Of a stretch of DNA of 64,000 nt, positions 16,372 through 26,232 are shown piece by piece. A model generated the notes under the pieces. The model was not told where the DNA came from and made no database searches. It saw only the letters and a program-made list of their open reading frames with translations. The translations under genes and the position numbers were made by a program. Source of the DNA: Calothrix sp. NIES-4101 (GTDB lineage: Bacteria > Cyanobacteriota > Cyanobacteriia > Cyanobacteriales > Nostocaceae); contig AP018280.1 of NCBI GenBank assembly GCA_004296455.1, positions 6,560,794 through 6,624,793 on the forward strand, read 5' to 3'. Each line of letters starts with the position of its first letter. Within the stretch, counting starts at the first letter, position 1.

Positions 16372-18672
16372 TTAATTGGGACTTTGCTCAGGCATCATAC
16401 ACTTGTCAGAGTCACAACCTGCTGGCCCAGCTTCCGACATTTCACCAAAGTCGTAACGGCTTAAAACTGTGTGGAAATCATCGGTTTTACGGCGCATTTC
16501 GACTTCCTTACTCAACTTTTCGTACCGTTCCTTGGAAATTGGCTCGAACGGTAAACGAGGGAAGGTTTGGAGGTCGTCAAAACGTGCCAAAAGTGCTGCA
16601 CTCATATAACCTTCGTCATCACGGATGGCTTCGTAAATGCGGGTTCCCAAAAGTTCGATTTCGTTTTCCCGCAGTTCAATAGTCGCAGAGGTGTTGTGTG
16701 TAACGTAGAACTGCTGCACCTGCATGTAAAAGTCCATTTGTGCTAAGGCGTTGAATTTACTGATATCAATGGTGTCAGCGCCTGGTAAATCTGCCCAAGA
16801 TACAGCAACGGGAATCTCCACTAACCATTCAGTACAGCGTGGGTCGAATGGGTCATTAAGTAAATTACCTTTTTCATCTTTGTCTGACTGAGAAGGTACA
16901 ATATTATACCCATACTCTAAACATGCCAGGGCTACGGGATCATTTTTACGGCAGGTAATGCGGCGAAGGAAACGCTGTGATTTTGGTGGATGCCATCCCG
17001 GAGAAGCTCCTGTGAGTAAGGATTTTGTGCCGCTAGGTTGGACTGTGGTGCAACGGTTGGGACGTTTAAAGCCGTGACGATCGCAATATTCCCACACTAC
17101 ACGATGGACTATATCTTTCCACCGGGTGAGATATTCTTGTTCTTGGTGTTTAAAGGCGATTCCTTGGGGTGTTTTTGGTCTGCCTTGTTCCCACCAGCGC
17201 AACCACTCGACACCAAAAGCATGAACAAAAAAGTCGAATAAACCTGTGAAGGAGACACCAACGATGGGATCAATTTCGCGGCTGTATTGGTAGCGAGGTT
17301 CGATGAATTGATGGTGTAATAGTGCGGCAACAGATAATGCGCCGGCTGTGAATGCTTCTTCTTGTTCTTTATAGTTGTCGGGATCAATTTGGTTGAGGTG
17401 TATTTCCGAAAGATTACAGTGGAAATTAGCACCAATGATTTCTCCACAGGGATTTAACCCAAAACGTCCCAAACGATGCTCTAATTCTTGCTCGTCAAGG
17501 TGGGGATATTTTTCTTGTAGCCATTCCCTAGCTTTTCCTTGTTCGTAAATTTTGAGAAAATCGGTTTTCAATTCTTTGGTTGCCAGCAAATCACAATTCG
17601 CGCGGGCGATCGCTTCTCCAGCCCATTGAATTGCCCCTTCACCACTGTAATATTGTTTGCGAACTGCGTCCAAACATTCTTCGAGAGTAGGTTTGCGGTG
17701 AAATACCCTTGTGTGGTTTGCCATTCGTAAAGCATCACGTTCGGGATCGATGCTCCAGTTGCCTTCGGCATCTTGCTGCCAGAGATTTGATTTTGCATCT
17801 GCAAAGGAAGTATCATCGCTTGCCCCTTGCCTCATACCAGCTGATCTGCGGATATTGCCAGCAACGATACAGACGGCTGCTTGGTCAATTAATAAACAGC
17901 ATTCTACGGAGTTTAATTGTCTACCGATCGCTTTGTTGAGGATATTTGCACATTTGGTATAGAGTTCCGGCAATTTAATTGGATTGGCTACACCGCCAAA
18001 GCCTTTTAAAGTTTCCCCAGCTTGACGCACATCGCTGAGGTTGACGTTAACTTGAATTTCACCTGTAAAGCGTTCATCACTAGAAAGCTCTAGTAATGTT
18101 TGATACGATTTTACCCAACCTTGACGGCTGTCACCAACGTAGATAGTGACTTGATTATCTTGAATATTGACTTCAGTTTCCTCCCGACGTTGGTTTACAG
18201 GAGTTGCACCAATTTCACCTTGTAAAATTACCTGAATATGATTACGGATAACAGGAAGTTTATTAATATACTTCGGTTCTAAAATAGCTCCGGTTCCGCA
18301 CCCCATCATTGCCAAGTCCATCATCAAGCCAAAGGCTTTCCAGTCTTCGAGGTTGGTAGAGGTGCAATTGTAACCACCAGAAAAGTTCTTAGGCTTGCTA
18401 ATCCAGTCGGTTCCCCCTACCCATAGCCAACGTCCACTCGGTAATGCCTTCAAATTGCGCTCTGTTCGTGCCAGAAGTTCGGCTTCTTGGGAAGTTAACC
18501 TGCCTAATTCTACTAATCCTTGGAGGGTGCGATCGCACACTTTTTCCCAAGTTTCCCTTGTACCATCAGCATGACGACGGCTGTAGGTTCTAAAAAAGAC
18601 GGGATTAGCGGCTGGGGCTGTTTCGGGGAACTCAGCACTAGAAATACGTTTGCGTTCAAGCTCTCGAACCAT
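16372..18672 (-). CDS. nrdJ: adenosylcobalamin-dependent (class II) ribonucleoside-triphosphate reductase
   Basis: The 766-residue enzyme has the class II cysteine set: C103 (GGYNCTSTN), the thiyl-radical cysteine C409 with E411 in NPCGEI, and the C-terminal re-reducing pair C753/C758 (CDSDKC). It makes deoxyribonucleotides from NTPs using coenzyme B12. The 'GCGTGAILEPKYI' and 'TVQPSGTKSLLTGASPG' segments fit the monomeric cyanobacterial/Lactobacillus-type branch. Many cyanobacterial homologues carry inteins near the active site; none is present here. It diverges from the FMN-binding gene at 18822, about 150 bases apart. The cobU gene at 58.9 kb serves the cofactor. Confidence 0.95.
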   Translation of the reverse strand: MVRELERKRISSAEFPETAPAANPVFFRTYSRRHADGTRETWEKVCDRTLQGLVELGRLTSQEAELLARTERNLKALPSGRWLWVGGTDWISKPKNFSGGYNCTSTNLEDWKAFGLMMDLAMMGCGTGAILEPKYINKLPVIRNHIQVILQGEIGATPVNQRREETEVNIQDNQVTIYVGDSRQGWVKSYQTLLELSSDERFTGEIQVNVNLSDVRQAGETLKGFGGVANPIKLPELYTKCANILNKAIGRQLNSVECCLLIDQAAVCIVAGNIRRSAGMRQGASDDTSFADAKSNLWQQDAEGNWSIDPERDALRMANHTRVFHRKPTLEECLDAVRKQYYSGEGAIQWAGEAIARANCDLLATKELKTDFLKIYEQGKAREWLQEKYPHLDEQELEHRLGRFGLNPCGEIIGANFHCNLSEIHLNQIDPDNYKEQEEAFTAGALSVAALLHHQFIEPRYQYSREIDPIVGVSFTGLFDFFVHAFGVEWLRWWEQGRPKTPQGIAFKHQEQEYLTRWKDIVHRVVWEYCDRHGFKRPNRCTTVQPSGTKSLLTGASPGWHPPKSQRFLRRITCRKNDPVALACLEYGYNIVPSQSDKDEKGNLLNDPFDPRCTEWLVEIPVAVSWADLPGADTIDISKFNALAQMDFYMQVQQFYVTHNTSATIELRENEIELLGTRIYEAIRDDEGYMSAALLARFDDLQTFPRLPFEPISKERYEKLSKEVEMRRKTDDFHTVLSRYDFGEMSEAGPAGCDSDKCMMPEQSPN

Positions 18673-18821
18673 AACTTGTTGCTCAGGGACTTTACTTTTC
18701 TCAGATTAAGAATATACGTCAACTGGCGGTAGGAAAAAAGGATTGCAAAATGTCCGAATATACGCTCTACCGCCATGGGTACTCGCTTGGCTGTATAATT
18801 AATATTTGTTATGTCTTGCTT

Positions 18822-19433
18822 ATGACATTGGCTCCTTGGCGTTCTCCTTTGAGTCGGGCACTGCATCGCGATCGCAGTAAACCGGAATCTCGTTACTTTC
18901 AGTTGGCAACTGTACAAGCCAATGGCTACCCTGCAAATCGTACTGTTGTGTTTCGTGGTTTTCTCAATGACACGAACCAGTTAAAAATAATTACAGACAA
19001 CCGTAGTCAGAAAGTCGATCAGATTCAACAACAATCCTGGGCGGAGGCTTGCTGGTATTTCACAGGTACGCGGGAACAGTTTAGAATTGCTGGTCAATTA
19101 ATTCTTGTTGATGCCAATTGCCCTGATGTGGGCTTGCAAATGGCTCGTGTATCGATGTGGCAAGAACTTTCAGATAATGCTCGGATTCAGTTTACTTGGG
19201 CGCATCCTGGGGAAAAACGAGCCAACTCAGAGGCTTTTTCTGCACCTGCTCCTGATGCGATCGCTCCTTTAGCTAATTTTTGTTTGCTATTACTTAATCC
19301 GGTGAAGGTTGACCATTTAAAATTGCGGGGCGAACCACAAAATCGCTATATATATACACGAGGTGAATATAGACAAGAAGACTTTAACCAGCAGCTAAAT
19401 GATAATTGGTCTTGTGTGGAGATTAATCCTTAA
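18822..19433 (+). CDS. pyridoxamine 5'-phosphate oxidase-like FMN-binding protein (Alr4036 type)
   Basis: From ATG 18822 the product has 203 residues (MTLAPWRSPLSRALHRDRSK). The split-barrel features YFQLATVQANGYPANRTVVFRGF and TDNRSQKVDQI match the FMN-binding PNPOx fold, and WYFTGTREQFRIAGQ is typical of the Alr4036 family. It probably binds FMN; the substrate is unknown and it should not be called PdxH without the C-terminal dimerisation domain. The upstream in-frame ATG at 18750 would add an implausible 24-residue cysteine-rich head. Divergent from nrdJ. Confidence 0.85.
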   Translation: MTLAPWRSPLSRALHRDRSKPESRYFQLATVQANGYPANRTVVFRGFLNDTNQLKIITDNRSQKVDQIQQQSWAEACWYFTGTREQFRIAGQLILVDANCPDVGLQMARVSMWQELSDNARIQFTWAHPGEKRANSEAFSAPAPDAIAPLANFCLLLLNPVKVDHLKLRGEPQNRYIYTRGEYRQEDFNQQLNDNWSCVEINP

Positions 19434-19862
19434 AGTTCTGTGATTAGTTGATATTTCCGAGTAGAAAAATTGCAATTTCAAAGATTAGTAAATTAATTTT
19501 GTTATTGGTAATCCATTAAATTTATATAACTTGAGTTCAGGATAAGCTGAGATAGGGTTTGTGATTTTACTTTGTTCAAATTTCAGCACAATTTATTGAA
19601 TCCAATTGATACTTTTTCTGTTGTTACAGCTAAAACCAAGAATTGGGGGATTCTCCCCCAAACCCCCGATTGGGGGACGGTTGCGTCCCCCAAGCCCCCT
19701 CCAAATAAGAAATACAAAAATTTTGGGGTTCGATGAATTGCAAGGCTTCTTAATTCAAATTAAAACAAACTCTTAACCCAAATTCAGGTTAGATAATAAT
19801 AAAAATTGCTATTTTTACAATTAATAAACACAAATTCTTAATGATAGATTCTTAATGATACA
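19434..19862. other. intergenic gap holding a decayed GC-rich hairpin repeat
   Basis: Most of this 429-base gap between convergent genes is occupied by the repeat at 19602-19790 (listed separately). The rest is AT-rich without recognisable features. Confidence 0.5.
19602..19790. repeat. GC-rich hairpin repeat, copy 1 (decayed ends)
   Basis: The core CCCCCAAACCCCCGATTGGG followed by GGACGGTTGCGTCCCCCAAG, and the flank 'aaataagaaatacaaaaatttt ... cttaacccaaattcaggtt', are the reverse complement of the element at 32341-32750 without its inner insertion. The left end starts CCAAT, as does the 32-kb copy, but the terminal inverted repeats have decayed, so no target duplication is readable. Confidence 0.8.
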
Positions 19863-20717
19863 TTAAATAAAATCATCTTCAGTTTCGGCTTGAATAAGAC
19901 TTGTTTTTAAATTATTCCAGTCTACTTGCAAGGCTTTTTGATTGGATAATAAACGACCTTGGGATAGATGTAAAATATTACCGTCTTGATTGGTGGAATG
20001 AGAGTAAAATTCTTGGAGCAGTTCTAATTGATGATTCACCATTATCACTGTCAGATTTTGGGTTTGGCTAAGTTGGGATAATATTTGCATGAGACGTTCT
20101 GCTGTAACAATATCCAATGCCGCCGTTGGCTCGTCCAATAACAAGACTTGGGGTTGGATGACTAAAGCACGTGCGATCGCGCATAATTGTCTTTGTCCCA
20201 GTGAAAGCTGGAGTTCGCTTCTTCCCAACCAATCATCAGATATTTGCAATTTTTCAATCCATCCATTCACCCGTTGTTGAATTTCTGATTTGGGTATTTT
20301 TCGTAATATTAAAGGGTATGCTAATGCATCTTTAACTGTCATTCCTAACAATTTTGGCTCTTGGGGAACCAGTACAATAGAAGTGCGTAATTCTAATATG
20401 GGAATTTGTTGGTAATCTCGATTATGGAAATAAATTTTGCCGCTTGTCGGTTCACACAAACGGTTCAACAAGCGTAATAAAAAGGTTTTTCCGGCACCAG
20501 TGGCTCCCACAATAGTATTACAGGAACCCGCGATCGCTTCAAAGGAGATATCCTGTAATATTGAGTAGCCGGGAATATTTTTCGCTTTGGCGTTTAACTT
20601 GGCAAATAAACTAACTTCTTCCAGGCTAATTAAGACTGTATTCCTATCTAAATTAGTATTTAAATTATTATCTAATCTATCCAATTTTATACTCCCAAAG
20701 CTGTAGCGATCGTCCAT
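19863..20717 (-). CDS. ABC transporter ATP-binding protein
   Basis: A single nucleotide-binding domain: Walker A GATGAGKT, Q-loop VLVPQEPKLLG, signature LSLGQRQ, Walker B VLLLDEP, and the switch histidine in MVNHQ. I take ATG 20717 (MDDRYSFGSI) as start; it overlaps the end of the upstream membrane gene by 31 bases. The frame runs further to a TTG at 20771 but adds an odd cysteine-rich head. The tail (residues 250 on) is polar with no second domain. The likely membrane partner is the gene just upstream, but that protein does not look like a standard permease, so the transported substrate is unknown. Confidence 0.85.
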   Translation of the reverse strand: MDDRYSFGSIKLDRLDNNLNTNLDRNTVLISLEEVSLFAKLNAKAKNIPGYSILQDISFEAIAGSCNTIVGATGAGKTFLLRLLNRLCEPTSGKIYFHNRDYQQIPILELRTSIVLVPQEPKLLGMTVKDALAYPLILRKIPKSEIQQRVNGWIEKLQISDDWLGRSELQLSLGQRQLCAIARALVIQPQVLLLDEPTAALDIVTAERLMQILSQLSQTQNLTVIMVNHQLELLQEFYSHSTNQDGNILHLSQGRLLSNQKALQVDWNNLKTSLIQAETEDDFI

Positions 20718-21229
20718 GCATCGATTAACAGCAATAGGATTGTAAATCCAAGTAAAATAGCATACATCCAAGGTTGGGCTAATGGATAAACATTTGTTGT
20801 ATCTATACCCGTTTTTGCTTCTACGAAACTAAGGAGACGAGCGAATCCAGCTATCCGCATTGGCAGTAAATATGCTTTCCCTTCCTGGCTGAGAAAATAA
20901 TAAACCAAACCTCCTTGTCCGGTACTGCGAGGTTTCAATTCTTTCACATCAGCCCAAGGTAGCGTCCAACCTTTGCGAAAAAAACGTGGAACCCAATTTG
21001 GGTAGGTAACTTGTATCTCGCGATCGTCTACAATAACTCTTTCGGACAATGCTGCATATAGGGCGATAAAACCTAGCACGATGCCAGCCCAAAGTAGTGA
21101 TGGTGGGGTAGGTGCTGCTGTTGCTTCTGCTAGAAATGGTAGTGGGACTGTGAGTGCAAGATATAAAGATAGTAGAGTAATCCGAATTAGCGGTGAAAGG
21201 CGAAATATTGCTGGTAATTTGGCTATCAT
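20687..21229 (-). CDS. conserved cyanobacterial membrane protein
   Basis: This 180-residue protein has two N-terminal helices (about 16-34 and 46-64), a soluble beta-rich middle (VIVDDREIQVTYPNWVPRFF ... LPWADVKELKPRSTGQGGLVYYF) and a C-terminal helix (157-177). The middle resembles a small PH-like domain as in bacterial membrane PH proteins. No enzyme motif is visible. Its 3' end overlaps the start of the ABC ATPase, so the two are coupled. The function is unknown; ATG at 21227-21229. Confidence 0.75.
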   Translation of the reverse strand: MIAKLPAIFRLSPLIRITLLSLYLALTVPLPFLAEATAAPTPPSLLWAGIVLGFIALYAALSERVIVDDREIQVTYPNWVPRFFRKGWTLPWADVKELKPRSTGQGGLVYYFLSQEGKAYLLPMRIAGFARLLSFVEAKTGIDTTNVYPLAQPWMYAILLGFTILLLLIDAWTIATALGV

Positions 21230-21571
21230 GGTTTTCTTAAATGAATAATTGCCTCAGCCTAGGGACTTTCGGGCAACATTGCTATATATATCTTCATAGT
21301 AGCCGGAAATTGATGATGATTTCTGGAGTGTGATCGCAAAATTATATCGCTAATTTACCCAACAAAAAACCCCAACCACAAGTAATGTCTAACTTGGTGA
21401 CTGAGGTAGAAGTTTAATCAGGGTGCATCTATATCTCTGTATCCAATACCTGGCTAACCGCATCAGGAGAAAATTAGAAGAAATTGCAGATATCAGTCGA
21501 GCCGCGCTCACGCCGAAGTCTTGCCCGCTATGCTAGCAAAAACATTGGTAATTTCTTTTTCGCAAATCTCC
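21230..21571. other. gap of 342 bases between minus-strand genes
   Basis: No gene recognised. The segment 21497-21540 (gccgcgctcacgccgaagtc, then tgcccgctatgctagc) is GC-rich and resembles the repeat fragment near 32050-32100 (gtcttgccgcagggtag); it may be a degraded dispersed repeat. Confidence 0.4.
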
Positions 21572-23299
21572 TTAATACTTCCTTTCCTGTGGCTGAAACA
21601 TGCCCACATTCACGGGAACATATTGAATATCGATTCCCGCAGGCGAATAATAGGCAAAGGTGTGGCGTAAAAAATTACTATCATCACGCTGGGCATAATC
21701 CTCACGGAAGTGCGCTCCTCGGCTTTCCCTACGATTAAAGGCAGAATTCATAATTAATTGTCCAACTACCATTAAACTTCGTAATTCCAAAGCCTCAACT
21801 AATTCTGTATTCCAATCTTTGCCTTTATCATCTAAATAAATTTGCGAGTATTGCTGTTGATATTCCTGGATTTTTTGCAAACCTTGCTCCATTAATTCCG
21901 CAGTCCGAAATACCCCACAATATTCAGTCATTGCGTCTTGGAAACCTTGGCGAACTTGATTAATCCGTAATTTTCCTGGTTGCTCGATTAAGGATTGAAT
22001 TTCTTGCTTGGCTTCATTAATATACTTCTGCTCATTAATTGTCGGGAACTTGCGATTTTCGACATAACGGGCAATACTGGCTCCGGCTCTTTTGCCATAA
22101 ACAACACATTCCAACAGCGAATTACTACCGAGACGATTAGCTCCGTGAACCGATACGCAAGAAGTCTCCCCTGCGGAAAAGAACCCTTCCACAACACCAT
22201 CAGCACCACTGCGAACTTGGCAGTCAGTGTTAACTGGAATACCACCCATACAGTAGTGAATGGTAGGGCGTACGGGCATTGGTTGCGTGACGGCATCCAC
22301 CCCCACTAATCTGTGTGCTTCTTCCCAACAGAAGGGAACACGACTCATGATCTTCTCTTTGCCCATGTGCCGCAAATCCAAATATACAAAAGGACCTCCA
22401 GCACTACCATCAGAGTTTACCCCACGCCCAGCCCGAATTTCATAGGCGATCGCTCTTGATGTAATATCCCTGGGTGCCAGTTCCATACGACTGGGGGCGT
22501 ACCTTTGCATAAATCTTTCGCCTTCAGAGTTAATTAGATACGCCCCTTCTCCCCGTACAGCTTCAGATATCAATACACCGACGGGATACAACCCTGTGGG
22601 GTGAAATTGCACAAATTCCATATCTTCCAAGGGCAAGCCAGCCTGTGCAGTCATCGCCAAACCATCGCCTGCCGATGCGTAATCATTGGAGGTAGTGTTA
22701 TAAACGCGACCATAGCCCCCTGTGGCGAACATGACAGCTTTTGCCCGCACGACTTCGAGATGTCCGTCCTGAATGCGGAACATGACAACACCTTTGGCTA
22801 CGCCTGCTTCTAATATCAGGCGCATTACGTACCACTCTTGATAAACTTTTACACCGTTACGTCTGAGATTATTAACTAATTCATGTAAAATTGCGTGTCC
22901 GGTTTTATCGGCAGCGTAACAGGTGCGGTTGTGGGAATGTCCACCAAAAGCACGTTGGGCAATTCTACCATCGGGAAGCCGGGAAAAAAGCACTCCCATA
23001 TGTTCCAAGTCAATGACGACATTGGGGGCTTCTTGTGTCAAAATTGCAACTGCGTCTTGATCCGCTAAATAATCCGAACCTTTGACGGTGTCGAATGCAT
23101 GTGCTTCCCAACTATCTTCAGGATCGACATTTTTTAAACTTGCAGCCATTCCCCCCTGTGCAGCCACAGAGTGCGATCGAATTGGGTGGGTTTTTGCAAC
23201 TACGGCAACATTCAAACTCGGGTTCGTACGGGCTATTTCCACCGCAGCACGGCATCCCGCCAATCCACCACCAACAATAATTACATCATGTTCAAGCAT
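21572..23299 (-). CDS. sdhA: succinate dehydrogenase / fumarate reductase flavoprotein subunit
   Basis: The 575-residue protein has the N-terminal FAD-binding [20 protein letters not shown], the flavin-attachment region [13 protein letters not shown], the [10 protein letters not shown] and [10 protein letters not shown] substrate-site stretches, and the RHMGKEKI / [15 protein letters not shown] region. It oxidises succinate to fumarate at the membrane, feeding plastoquinone in cyanobacterial thylakoids. The iron-sulphur and membrane subunits are not adjacent, which is usual in cyanobacteria. A fumarate reductase or L-aspartate oxidase is less likely because of length and the '[14 protein letters not shown]' form. 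Confidence 0.93.
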   Translation of the reverse strand: MLEHDVIIVGGGLAGCRAAVEIARTNPSLNVAVVAKTHPIRSHSVAAQGGMAASLKNVDPEDSWEAHAFDTVKGSDYLADQDAVAILTQEAPNVVIDLEHMGVLFSRLPDGRIAQRAFGGHSHNRTCYAADKTGHAILHELVNNLRRNGVKVYQEWYVMRLILEAGVAKGVVMFRIQDGHLEVVRAKAVMFATGGYGRVYNTTSNDYASAGDGLAMTAQAGLPLEDMEFVQFHPTGLYPVGVLISEAVRGEGAYLINSEGERFMQRYAPSRMELAPRDITSRAIAYEIRAGRGVNSDGSAGGPFVYLDLRHMGKEKIMSRVPFCWEEAHRLVGVDAVTQPMPVRPTIHYCMGGIPVNTDCQVRSGADGVVEGFFSAGETSCVSVHGANRLGSNSLLECVVYGKRAGASIARYVENRKFPTINEQKYINEAKQEIQSLIEQPGKLRINQVRQGFQDAMTEYCGVFRTAELMEQGLQKIQEYQQQYSQIYLDDKGKDWNTELVEALELRSLMVVGQLIMNSAFNRRESRGAHFREDYAQRDDSNFLRHTFAYYSPAGIDIQYVPVNVGMFQPQERKY

Positions 23300-23474
23300 A
23301 ATTTAGTATTTTAAGTAATTTGGTATACGAATATTAAGTCTATTTGATCGAGGCATTAAAGAGGAAAGGGAAACATCTAACAACGCTTCCCCATGTCTTC
23401 TTCCCTACGCCCATTTAAAAAACCCTGCCAACTTGACAAGGTTGTAATATTACAAATATTAAACTTCTACTTAT

Positions 23475-23786
23475 TTAATTTGTTGCTTGTACAGGTTGTT
23501 GTTGAGAGACATTACCAGGTATTGGTTGCATTTTTGTCCCCGGTTCAAAGGGCATTACTTCAATATGATTTAATAGGGTAGTGACGAAAGCAAAAAGTAA
23601 AAATGGTAACGATAGCAATACTACTAGTCCAACTGTTACTAAAGCATAAACTGGTCTTCTCGCACCCATCAGTGCTAGTGCAGCAGCTAAACTGACAGTG
23701 ATAGTAATCAACCAAACGATGATTTGACCGTAAATATCACCAAAGGTTAGGGTGCAGACAAACCGATATTTTTGAATATTATTCAT
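23475..23786 (-). CDS. small conserved membrane protein
   Basis: The 103-residue product has two strong membrane helices (about residues 18-41 and 45-68), then a polar tail with 'HIEVMPFEPGTKMQP' and a glutamine-rich end. I recognise no named domain; similar short two-helix proteins occur in cyanobacteria. It starts at ATG 23784-23786, with a GAGGCAAATAT upstream on this strand. It lies upstream of sdhA on the same strand with a 175-base gap, so joint transcription is possible but not shown. Confidence 0.7.
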   Translation of the reverse strand: MNNIQKYRFVCTLTFGDIYGQIIVWLITITVSLAAALALMGARRPVYALVTVGLVVLLSLPFLLFAFVTTLLNHIEVMPFEPGTKMQPIPGNVSQQQPVQATN

Positions 23787-24050
23787 GATATTTGCCTCGA
23801 TTTTTTCCTTAATTCCTACATTAGAACCAGGTTTTTTATTTTGACGATTTCTAAATATTTTTGAAACAATCGTAACATTACTTCATAAACAAGATAAGAG
23901 TGATGAAGAGAGAAGCGTTATAAATTTATTGTCGTCGGATTTTCGGATTAAGTATGATTGCTTGATTTTCAGGTACAGATAATAGCAATGAAACTCAAAG
24001 TGAGAAGAGATATTTGTATATATATGATGATTTTTTGGCCAAATTTCTGA

Positions 24051-24491
24051 TTATTCACCAGAAATTTGACAAAGAATACTTCTTTTTCTGGCACCATCCA
24101 ATTCAAAAAACAAAATAGATTGATAAGTTCCCAATCCTAATTCTCCATCTAGAATTGGGACAATTTCACTATTATTCAACATCATTGCCATCAAATGTGA
24201 ATGAGCATTAATCGGCTCATCGGGTGGAATATTAGGTCTTAAATGTAAGTCATTATGTAAATATTTATCACTTTCTGGTGCTAATTTTCGTAAAAATACC
24301 TTGATATCTTCCAGTAGTCTTTCTTCATTTTCATTAATCGCTAGCGCCGTAGTTGTATGGCGAGAAAATATTAATACTTGACCATTTCGGATTGGAGTCA
24401 ATCTAATCACTGCCTCAATATGCTGGGTAATATTATGTATATTAATACCGGGCAAAGTTTCGATTTCGATAAATTTATTAAAAATTGCCAT
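24051..24491 (-). CDS. YjbQ-family protein (secondary thiamine-phosphate synthase-like)
   Basis: I choose ATG 24489-24491 (MAIFNKFIEI), giving 146 residues; an upstream in-frame start would add 14 residues unlike the family. The motifs VLIFSRHTTTALAINENE, the HNDLHLRPN region and NAHSHLMAM, and GTYQSILFFELDGARKR, are those of the YjbQ/UPF0047 family. Some members have weak thiamine-phosphate synthase activity, but the physiological role is unsettled. The protein is soluble and probably trimeric by family analogy. Confidence 0.9.
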   Translation of the reverse strand: MAIFNKFIEIETLPGINIHNITQHIEAVIRLTPIRNGQVLIFSRHTTTALAINENEERLLEDIKVFLRKLAPESDKYLHNDLHLRPNIPPDEPINAHSHLMAMMLNNSEIVPILDGELGLGTYQSILFFELDGARKRSILCQISGE

Positions 24492-24665
24492 AGGTGGGAT
24501 GGTATAAATATTAGTCAGTTTGACAACTATCAAAGCATAACAAAAATTGATTATGAAACTGAATATATTTTCTGCTCAAATTTAACTGTTCATCACTACT
24601 TAATTTTACACAGTAGCGTAAACTCAAAGAACTCTAACTTAAATAAATTCTAGCTCTAGCAATTT

Positions 24666-26024
24666 ATGCAACTTACGCTCCCAACCCAATACAAGTTCTT
24701 GCCACGTTTTTACAGCTTGGCAAGTGTTAGTGTCCTTTCTAACATGATGGTTCCCCTGGCTGGTTTGGTTGATATTGCTTTCTTGGGACATTTAGCGGAT
24801 ATTCGCCATTTAGCCGGTGTTATTTTAGCTACTATTCTCTTTGATTACCTTTACCGCGTCCTCAAATTTTTGCGTGCGAGTACAAATGCGATTACTGCCC
24901 AGGCTGTGGGATTAGATGACTCGCAAGCTGTTCTCCTAGCAGGATTACGAAGTGGTTTAATTGCCCTGGGTATTGGTTTAATAATTCTGCTATTGCAATA
25001 TCCCTTACAGAAAATTGGCTTTACGCTTTTAAGTGGTTCCCCAGAGATTGAAGCTTCTGGGGTTGACTATTTTTACGCTCGAATTTGGGCTGCACCTGCT
25101 GTTTTACTCAACTTTGTGTTAATTGGTTGGTTTTTGGGACGGGAAATGAATGTTGTGGTGTTGTTAATGTCCCTCATCGGTAATGGCTCTAATGTTGCTT
25201 TAGATTACTTGATGATAGTCAAATTTGGCTGGGAGAGTATGGGTGCGGGATTAGCCACAGCAATTAGTCAATATTTAGCATTGGTAGTTGGTTTAATTTG
25301 CGTTTGCTTTAGTATTGATTGGAGAGTATTACCCAATGCGGTAAAAGAGCTTTTTGATTGGGCAGCCTTGAAAGATACTGTAATCTTAAAAAGTAATATT
25401 TTAATTAGATTTATAGTCCTAATTACTACTTATGCGATTTTTACAAACCTGAGTGCGGCGATGGGAACAAATGTCTTGGCTATAAATGGTTTGTTATTGC
25501 AAATTGCTTTATTTAGCCAATTCACTATCCAAGGTGTGGGCTTAACAACTCAAACTCTCATCGGCAACTTTAAAGCCAAGGGAACTAAAGAGCAATTTTT
25601 GCCACTATTAATAATTTCCATATTAACTAGTTTAGTAATTGCGATCGCCATTGCATTTATTACTATTTTTTACCCGGAGTTAGTGTTTGGACTTTTAAGC
25701 AACCATCCAGAAATTAATCAAAGTATAACTAGATATAAAATCTGGTTATTACCACTTTTGGGATTAACTGCGATCGCATTTATGTTAGAAGGATATTTTA
25801 TTGGTTTGAAGGAAGCTGTTACTCTACGGAATGCTGTCTTGGTTGCTTTTATTTTGGGATTTATCCCTTTTGCTGTAACAGCATCACATCTCCACAACAA
25901 TCATTTTTTATGGATGGGTTTGGTAGGTTATATGGCGATGATTATTCTGGGGTTGGGAATATATTTGCCGCGTACCTTGATTGAGGAAAATCAAATTCAG
26001 AGTGAAATAATTCCCAGTTCTTAG
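24666..26024 (+). CDS. MATE-family efflux transporter (DinF-like branch)
   Basis: This 452-residue protein has twelve hydrophobic helices and the family's N-terminal pattern: MVPLAGLVDIAFLGHLADIRHLAGV, and repeat 2 AMGTNVLAINGLLLQIALFSQF. It exports small molecules using an H+ or Na+ gradient. Within MATE the DinF-like branch in cyanobacteria includes GntT-type proteins (named for guanitoxin export), but no guanitoxin genes are present here, so I give no substrate. ATG 24666 starts MQLTLPTQYK. It is a single gene followed by the exported glycosidase-like gene 208 bases on. Confidence 0.9.
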   Translation: MQLTLPTQYKFLPRFYSLASVSVLSNMMVPLAGLVDIAFLGHLADIRHLAGVILATILFDYLYRVLKFLRASTNAITAQAVGLDDSQAVLLAGLRSGLIALGIGLIILLLQYPLQKIGFTLLSGSPEIEASGVDYFYARIWAAPAVLLNFVLIGWFLGREMNVVVLLMSLIGNGSNVALDYLMIVKFGWESMGAGLATAISQYLALVVGLICVCFSIDWRVLPNAVKELFDWAALKDTVILKSNILIRFIVLITTYAIFTNLSAAMGTNVLAINGLLLQIALFSQFTIQGVGLTTQTLIGNFKAKGTKEQFLPLLIISILTSLVIAIAIAFITIFYPELVFGLLSNHPEINQSITRYKIWLLPLLGLTAIAFMLEGYFIGLKEAVTLRNAVLVAFILGFIPFAVTASHLHNNHFLWMGLVGYMAMIILGLGIYLPRTLIEENQIQSEIIPSS

Positions 26025-26232
26025 TGGTAATGTTTACAAGATAAGAAGTTCAATGTTGATATAGGTAATTTTGCCTGGATTTAGGGGATATTTATTGATG
26101 TTTAAACTTGATATTTAAACTTACATGATTATGATTTTTATACCTAATCTCACCTAGCAAATACACTGGTAAGTTGGTGTTTGGCGTAGCAAAATAAATA
26201 AATCCCCATACAATCAACTTTTACCAAAACCC

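Noticed and set aside
16287-16682. A 131-codon plus-strand frame at the end of nrdJ.
   Set aside because: It lies antisense to the conserved C-terminus of nrdJ and has no recognisable protein pattern.
23443-23452. GTAATATTAC and similar GTA...TAC words as NtcA sites.
   Set aside because: The spacing is 4, not the 8 bases of the NtcA consensus GTA-N8-TAC.
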